From positions 1 to 50,224 of the forward strand of contig CAJOLJ010000009.1 of NCBI GenBank assembly GCA_905235445.1: a stretch of DNA of 50,224 nt, read 5' to 3'. The DNA is from an uncultured Bacteroidales bacterium (GTDB lineage Bacteria; Bacteroidota; Bacteroidia; Bacteroidales; UBA932). Positions 47,098 through 50,224 of this stretch are shown one piece after another; positions within the stretch are counted from its first letter, which is position 1; each line of letters begins with the position of its first letter. Both the position numbers and the translations under genes were made by a program. The notes under the pieces are model-generated. The model had not been told where the DNA came from and ran no database searches. It saw only the letters and a list, made by a program, of their open reading frames with translations.

Positions 47098-49803
47098 TTA
47101 TCTTTTAATCACAGTGAATTTGTGCTCATTCCCTTTGTAGGTGACACTGACCCCGTACTGTCCGGGGGCTACACCCTTCATGTCCACCACGATGGGATTG
47201 AAGGCGCTCGAGGAGAGGGAAGTCCTGAAGACGACCTTGCCGGTTGTGGTGGCAATGAGGATATCCGTCTGCGCTTCCTCCATCCCTGTACTGACGGTAA
47301 GCGTTGTGCTTACCGTAGTGGGTGAGACTACAACTTCCTTCCCTTCCTCCCTCACCAGGACCTTGAAGGAAGTCTGGACACTCTCCTTGCAGTCCATCGC
47401 CAGGACAGACACCTCCGCAAGACCGTATTTCGTGGCGCTGACAGAGAGGCGGCCATCGTTGCTCAGGTTGGAATGCACCACACTGGATGCGCCGTCATTG
47501 GCCTTGAAGGTCAGGCTCTCCCCGTCCTCGTCAGTGAAATAGTCGGAAAGGCGGATTTCCTTGCTCTGTCCCGGGGCGGTGAGGACCATATTGGGCATCT
47601 CGCCCTTAAGGGCGGGAGGGACATTGGGAAGGATGGTATAGTTGAATTTCATCTCACCCGTCTTCCCGTACTTGTCCGATGCGTTTATGAAGGCGGAATA
47701 CGTCTTCGCCTCCTGGAGCATGGCGGTAATGCGGAAAGTTGCCGTGGACGTCTTCTCGTCATACTCAAGTGTCGGCCTTCCGCCGGAGCTGAGGTACACC
47801 TCGAATGGATGGTCATCGGGATCATACAGGGACCATTTCAGTTCCACATCCTGGAAATACCTGAAAGTATAGTTCCCGGCGGCATCTGGCTGGAAGGCAT
47901 TGTCCGGGCTGGGGGTTATTACGGGAGGATTGTTTATCCCGGTCTTGACCGCCTTCACCGGGGAGATTTCAGAATAGTCCCGCCTGGCATTGGCAGAGAA
48001 GACCGCCACATAGTACTGCGTCTCGAAATCAAGCTCGTGGAGGCTCACAGTGTAGGTGTCCCCGGCCTTGACTTCCGGGGAGAGGGCGGTGTACTCCGAA
48101 TAGAGGCCGGAGCCAAGGGTAAGGGGGGAAGCCGACTCGACCGCTTCCTTGTTCCTACCTGCCACAACCAGGTATCCGGCCACTCTTTCATCCCTGGAAT
48201 CCACTCCCACCGTGAGGGTGGCGTCTATCTTATTGCCGGAGGCGGACAGTTCGTACTGTTCCACCACGGGAGGTTCCGACTCCTTGCCATAGAGAAAGGC
48301 TCCGAGGGCGTCCAACTTAGGCCCTATGTTCCTGGTGCCGGGGATGTAATCTTTCACGGCCCCCTCAAGGAGCGAAACCCTTAGGTCGTCGCAGGTATAC
48401 CCCGGGCCACCGAAATATGATACCAGAAGGGCGGCTACCCCAGAGGCGTGGGGACATGCCATGGACGTTCCCTGGTATTCGGCATAAGCGCTGGACGGAA
48501 CGGTACTGACCACCCCGCCGCCGCTGTAGGACTGGTCTCCTCCCGGGGCCGCGATATCCACCCAGTCACCGTAGTTGGAATAATAGGCCTTGCGTCCGGT
48601 AGGGCCGAAGGACCCCACTGCCACGACCGGTTCATAGTCGCATATGACATCGTAATCGATGTTCTCGTTCCCTGCGGCAAAAAGGACAAGGCCTCCCTTC
48701 ATCGGAGAATCCTGCAACTGCTCACCCTGCTCGTCACATCCTGCGTACTTTATGAAATAGTCAATGGCCTTGCGCAGCACCGAGGAAATCGTATAGGACT
48801 TGTATAGTGCGAGTTCCTCTGCAGTTATGTTTCCGTCATCATCGGCGTCAGCCACGTATCCCCAACTGTTCTGCAGGATCACGGCCCCTTTATCCGCGGC
48901 CTCGGTCATTGCCCTGGCTGTCCTGCCGTCCCCGGTACTGTTGCCTTCGGGTCCGAAAATCTGATGGGAAAGAATTCTTACGCCGGAGTGTCCTTTGGCG
49001 GCGTCGCCTCCTGCAATTCCGCAGACACCCTTGCCATTATTGTTTATGGCGGCTATTGTCCCGGCAACATGGGTGCCGTGAGCTCCGGCATCTATACTTG
49101 CAGAGTTTCTGTAATAGTTCCAGCTTCCTTTCTCGCCGGAAGCGATAACGTTGCCATTGAGGTCCTCATGGTCTGACTGCACCCCGGCATCGATTACGCA
49201 AACGATTACCTTGGGGTCCCCGGTCGTGTACTTATCCCACACTTCCTGGACATTGATGTCACAACCCTGCTTGAAACCGCCGTTGCCTTTGTTGACATAG
49301 TGCCACTGGCGGGAAAAGCGGGGATCATTGAAAGCGCGGCTGCGCACCGTGAACTCGGGAGTGGCCTCCAGGACTCCGTCCAGGCTGCCAAGAAGGCTTA
49401 TCGCCTTCTCCATCTGGAAGTTCCCGTCGAAAGAAATCGTGTAGAAACGGTGCAACCCTTCTTTCCTTCTTCTTGCCTCATACATACCGATATCGGGGAA
49501 CACCCTCTCGATGGAAGTCACCCCGATCTCGGAAAGGACATCATTGAGGGCTGAGGAGCGTGTGACGAGGGTCCCGCCGTCCTGAAGTTCACCTTCGATG
49601 AGCGAGAGCATACTGTCATCAAACTCCACTACCGCCTGCCCCGGGACATACTGCCTCGTTATCTTCTGGAGTGGGTTGTCCGGGAGGGGATCGCTCTGCT
49701 CAATTCGGGAATCCCGTGAAGAGGAAGCATCTTTAATTTCCTCAAGGTTGGAACAAGAGAAAAATAGCAGGAGACCTATAGGTAATAATGCTTTATATTT
49801 CAT
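47098..49803 (-). CDS. Subtilisin-like (S8) protease lipoprotein with type IX sorting domain
   Basis: The frame runs to 49863, but ATG 49803 gives a lipoprotein signal (LLPIGLLLFFSCSNLEE); the product is 901 residues. A propeptide-like region (about 45-155) precedes the S8 domain: Asp205 in VIDAGVQSDH, His242 in HGTHVAG, Ser447 in GTSMACPHASG. An EF-hand-like loop DADDDGNITAEE lies at 319-330. Fibronectin/cadherin-like beta domains follow, and the last 75 or so residues look like a type A CTD (GKVVFRTSL, then APGQYGVSVTYKG and FTVIKR). Cargo of type IX secretion is likely; having both a lipobox and a CTD is odd. A PorV/PorQ-like gene follows after 6 bp. Confidence 0.9.
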   Translation of the reverse strand: MKYKALLPIGLLLFFSCSNLEEIKDASSSRDSRIEQSDPLPDNPLQKITRQYVPGQAVVEFDDSMLSLIEGELQDGGTLVTRSSALNDVLSEIGVTSIERVFPDIGMYEARRRKEGLHRFYTISFDGNFQMEKAISLLGSLDGVLEATPEFTVRSRAFNDPRFSRQWHYVNKGNGGFKQGCDINVQEVWDKYTTGDPKVIVCVIDAGVQSDHEDLNGNVIASGEKGSWNYYRNSASIDAGAHGTHVAGTIAAINNNGKGVCGIAGGDAAKGHSGVRILSHQIFGPEGNSTGDGRTARAMTEAADKGAVILQNSWGYVADADDDGNITAEELALYKSYTISSVLRKAIDYFIKYAGCDEQGEQLQDSPMKGGLVLFAAGNENIDYDVICDYEPVVAVGSFGPTGRKAYYSNYGDWVDIAAPGGDQSYSGGGVVSTVPSSAYAEYQGTSMACPHASGVAALLVSYFGGPGYTCDDLRVSLLEGAVKDYIPGTRNIGPKLDALGAFLYGKESEPPVVEQYELSASGNKIDATLTVGVDSRDERVAGYLVVAGRNKEAVESASPLTLGSGLYSEYTALSPEVKAGDTYTVSLHELDFETQYYVAVFSANARRDYSEISPVKAVKTGINNPPVITPSPDNAFQPDAAGNYTFRYFQDVELKWSLYDPDDHPFEVYLSSGGRPTLEYDEKTSTATFRITAMLQEAKTYSAFINASDKYGKTGEMKFNYTILPNVPPALKGEMPNMVLTAPGQSKEIRLSDYFTDEDGESLTFKANDGASSVVHSNLSNDGRLSVSATKYGLAEVSVLAMDCKESVQTSFKVLVREEGKEVVVSPTTVSTTLTVSTGMEEAQTDILIATTTGKVVFRTSLSSSAFNPIVVDMKGVAPGQYGVSVTYKGNEHKFTVIKR

Positions 49804-49859
49804 GCCAGTACAGACTGAATTTGTAGGTTCACTTTCAAAAATCTCACTTTGCGAAGAAT

Positions 49860-49868
49860 GCAAATTTA
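49860..49868 (-). promoter_or_regulatory. Probable promoter (-7 box) for the protease operon
   Basis: On the minus strand TAAATTTGC lies 57 bp upstream of the protease ATG. It fits the Bacteroidota -7 element; the -33 is not distinct. Confidence 0.55.
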
Positions 49869-50041
49869 GAAAGATTCTCCTTCACTTTTGCTGGCTGAAG
49901 AGTATTTTATCTGACTCTTTGGGAAGAATCTGAGCTTTAGCATTGGATTACCATGGTGACTTGGGACCTCGGAGCGGGACAAGAATTGATGTCCCTCCCC
50001 CGGACATATCCAAAATGTGCGGCATTTTTAAGGAAAACGCT

Positions 50042-50072
50042 TGGAGAAAAAGATTTTTGTCGTAAATTTGCA
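50042..50072 (+). promoter_or_regulatory. Promoter of the tRNA-Ser gene
   Basis: TTG at 50042-50044 and TAAATTTGC at 50064-50072 are separated by 19 bp, the best -33/-7 pair in the window. It lies 55 bp before the tRNA. Confidence 0.7.
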
Positions 50073-50126
50073 GTCCCTTAAGTGAAAGCCCCACGACTGG
50101 GCTGAACAGTGGGAACTTCAACGTTC

Positions 50127-50214
50127 GGAGAGATGCTCGAGTGGCTGAAGAGGCACGTCTGGAAAGCGTGTGGTCGACAAAATCGGCTCCAGGGTTCGAA
50201 TCCCTGTCTCTCCG
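50127..50214 (+). tRNA. tRNA-Ser, anticodon GGA
   Basis: The acceptor arm GGAGAGA pairs with TCTCTCC, and the discriminator is G. The D arm (GCTCGAGTGGCTGAAGAGGC), anticodon arm with loop CTGGAAA, a long class II variable arm (TGGTCGACAAAATCGGCTCC) and T arm GGTTCGAATCC are all visible. The long variable arm and GGA anticodon make it serine, reading UCC and UCU. The 3' CCA is not encoded (GCAAAA follows), so it is added after transcription. Confidence 0.95.
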
Positions 50215-50224
50215 CAAAAATCGG

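Larger units (their letters stand above)
49804..50126. other. Divergent intergenic region between the protease gene and tRNA-Ser
   Basis: About 320 bp with no gene seen. It carries a minus-strand promoter near 49860 and a plus-strand promoter near 50064, and a small GGGACA/TGTCCC hairpin at 49976-49995 with no obvious role. Confidence 0.55.

Overview
The window reads as a chromosomal piece of a Bacteroidota, most likely Bacteroidales, bacterium with fairly high GC. The evidence is tandem SusC/SusD pairs, many lipoproteins with a Cys lipobox, TAnnTTTG-type -7 promoter boxes, a type IX secretion C-terminal domain beside a PorV/PorQ-like barrel, and an rnfBCDGEA operon preceded by rseC. The genus cannot be fixed from the sequence alone. 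No insertion sequence, phage, CRISPR array or rRNA was seen.

Region A (1-22.4 kb, + strand) is a polysaccharide utilisation locus (PUL). In order it holds the 3' end of a probable glycoside hydrolase, a lipoprotein with a novel-looking Trp-rich module, a BACON-GH26 lipoprotein, SusC/SusD pair 1, SusC/SusD pair 2, a DUF5060-GH5-type enzyme, a GH30 enzyme, a CE1-type esterase, a second Trp-rich lipoprotein with two module copies, and a large GH2 enzyme with its own apparent promoter. GH26, GH5, GH2 and an esterase together suggest an acetylated beta-mannan or glucomannan; this is inference. No PUL regulator lies inside the window.

Region B (22.4-23.65 kb) is gene-poor and looks more AT-rich. 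It contains a terminator, a perfect 16-bp inverted repeat, a 13-bp stem-loop and one orphan ORF whose true 5' end is unclear.

Region C (23.65-32.8 kb, - strand) reads from the far end as a zinc-ribbon coiled-coil protein, dnaB, a DUF3108 protein, rseC, then rnfB-C-D-G-E-A, closed by an intrinsic terminator. Gaps are short, so this may be one long transcript. Beyond it (32.9-35.2 kb) is a second minus-strand group: two tandem M23 peptidases and a small MerR-type regulator.

Region D (35.2-41.25 kb, + strand) starts at a divergent promoter region and holds alaS, an in-frame fusion of an LptF/LptG-family permease with methionyl-tRNA formyltransferase, and thiamine pyrophosphokinase. The fusion is the most striking object in the window: the catalytic Asn/His/Asp spacing of the formyltransferase is preserved and the topology puts it in the cytosol.

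Region E (41.5-44.6 kb, + strand) is a two-gene redox unit: a NapH-like membrane ferredoxin fused to a Tat-like periplasmic ferredoxin part, followed by a Tat-type lipoprotein aldo/keto reductase with ferredoxin motifs. A strong terminator closes it. Region F (44.6-49.9 kb, - strand) is a probable three-gene operon: a subtilisin-like lipoprotein with a type IX sorting domain, a PorV/PorQ-like barrel, and a clan GH-D-like glycosidase lipoprotein. A tRNA-Ser(GGA) gene with a well-formed promoter ends the window.
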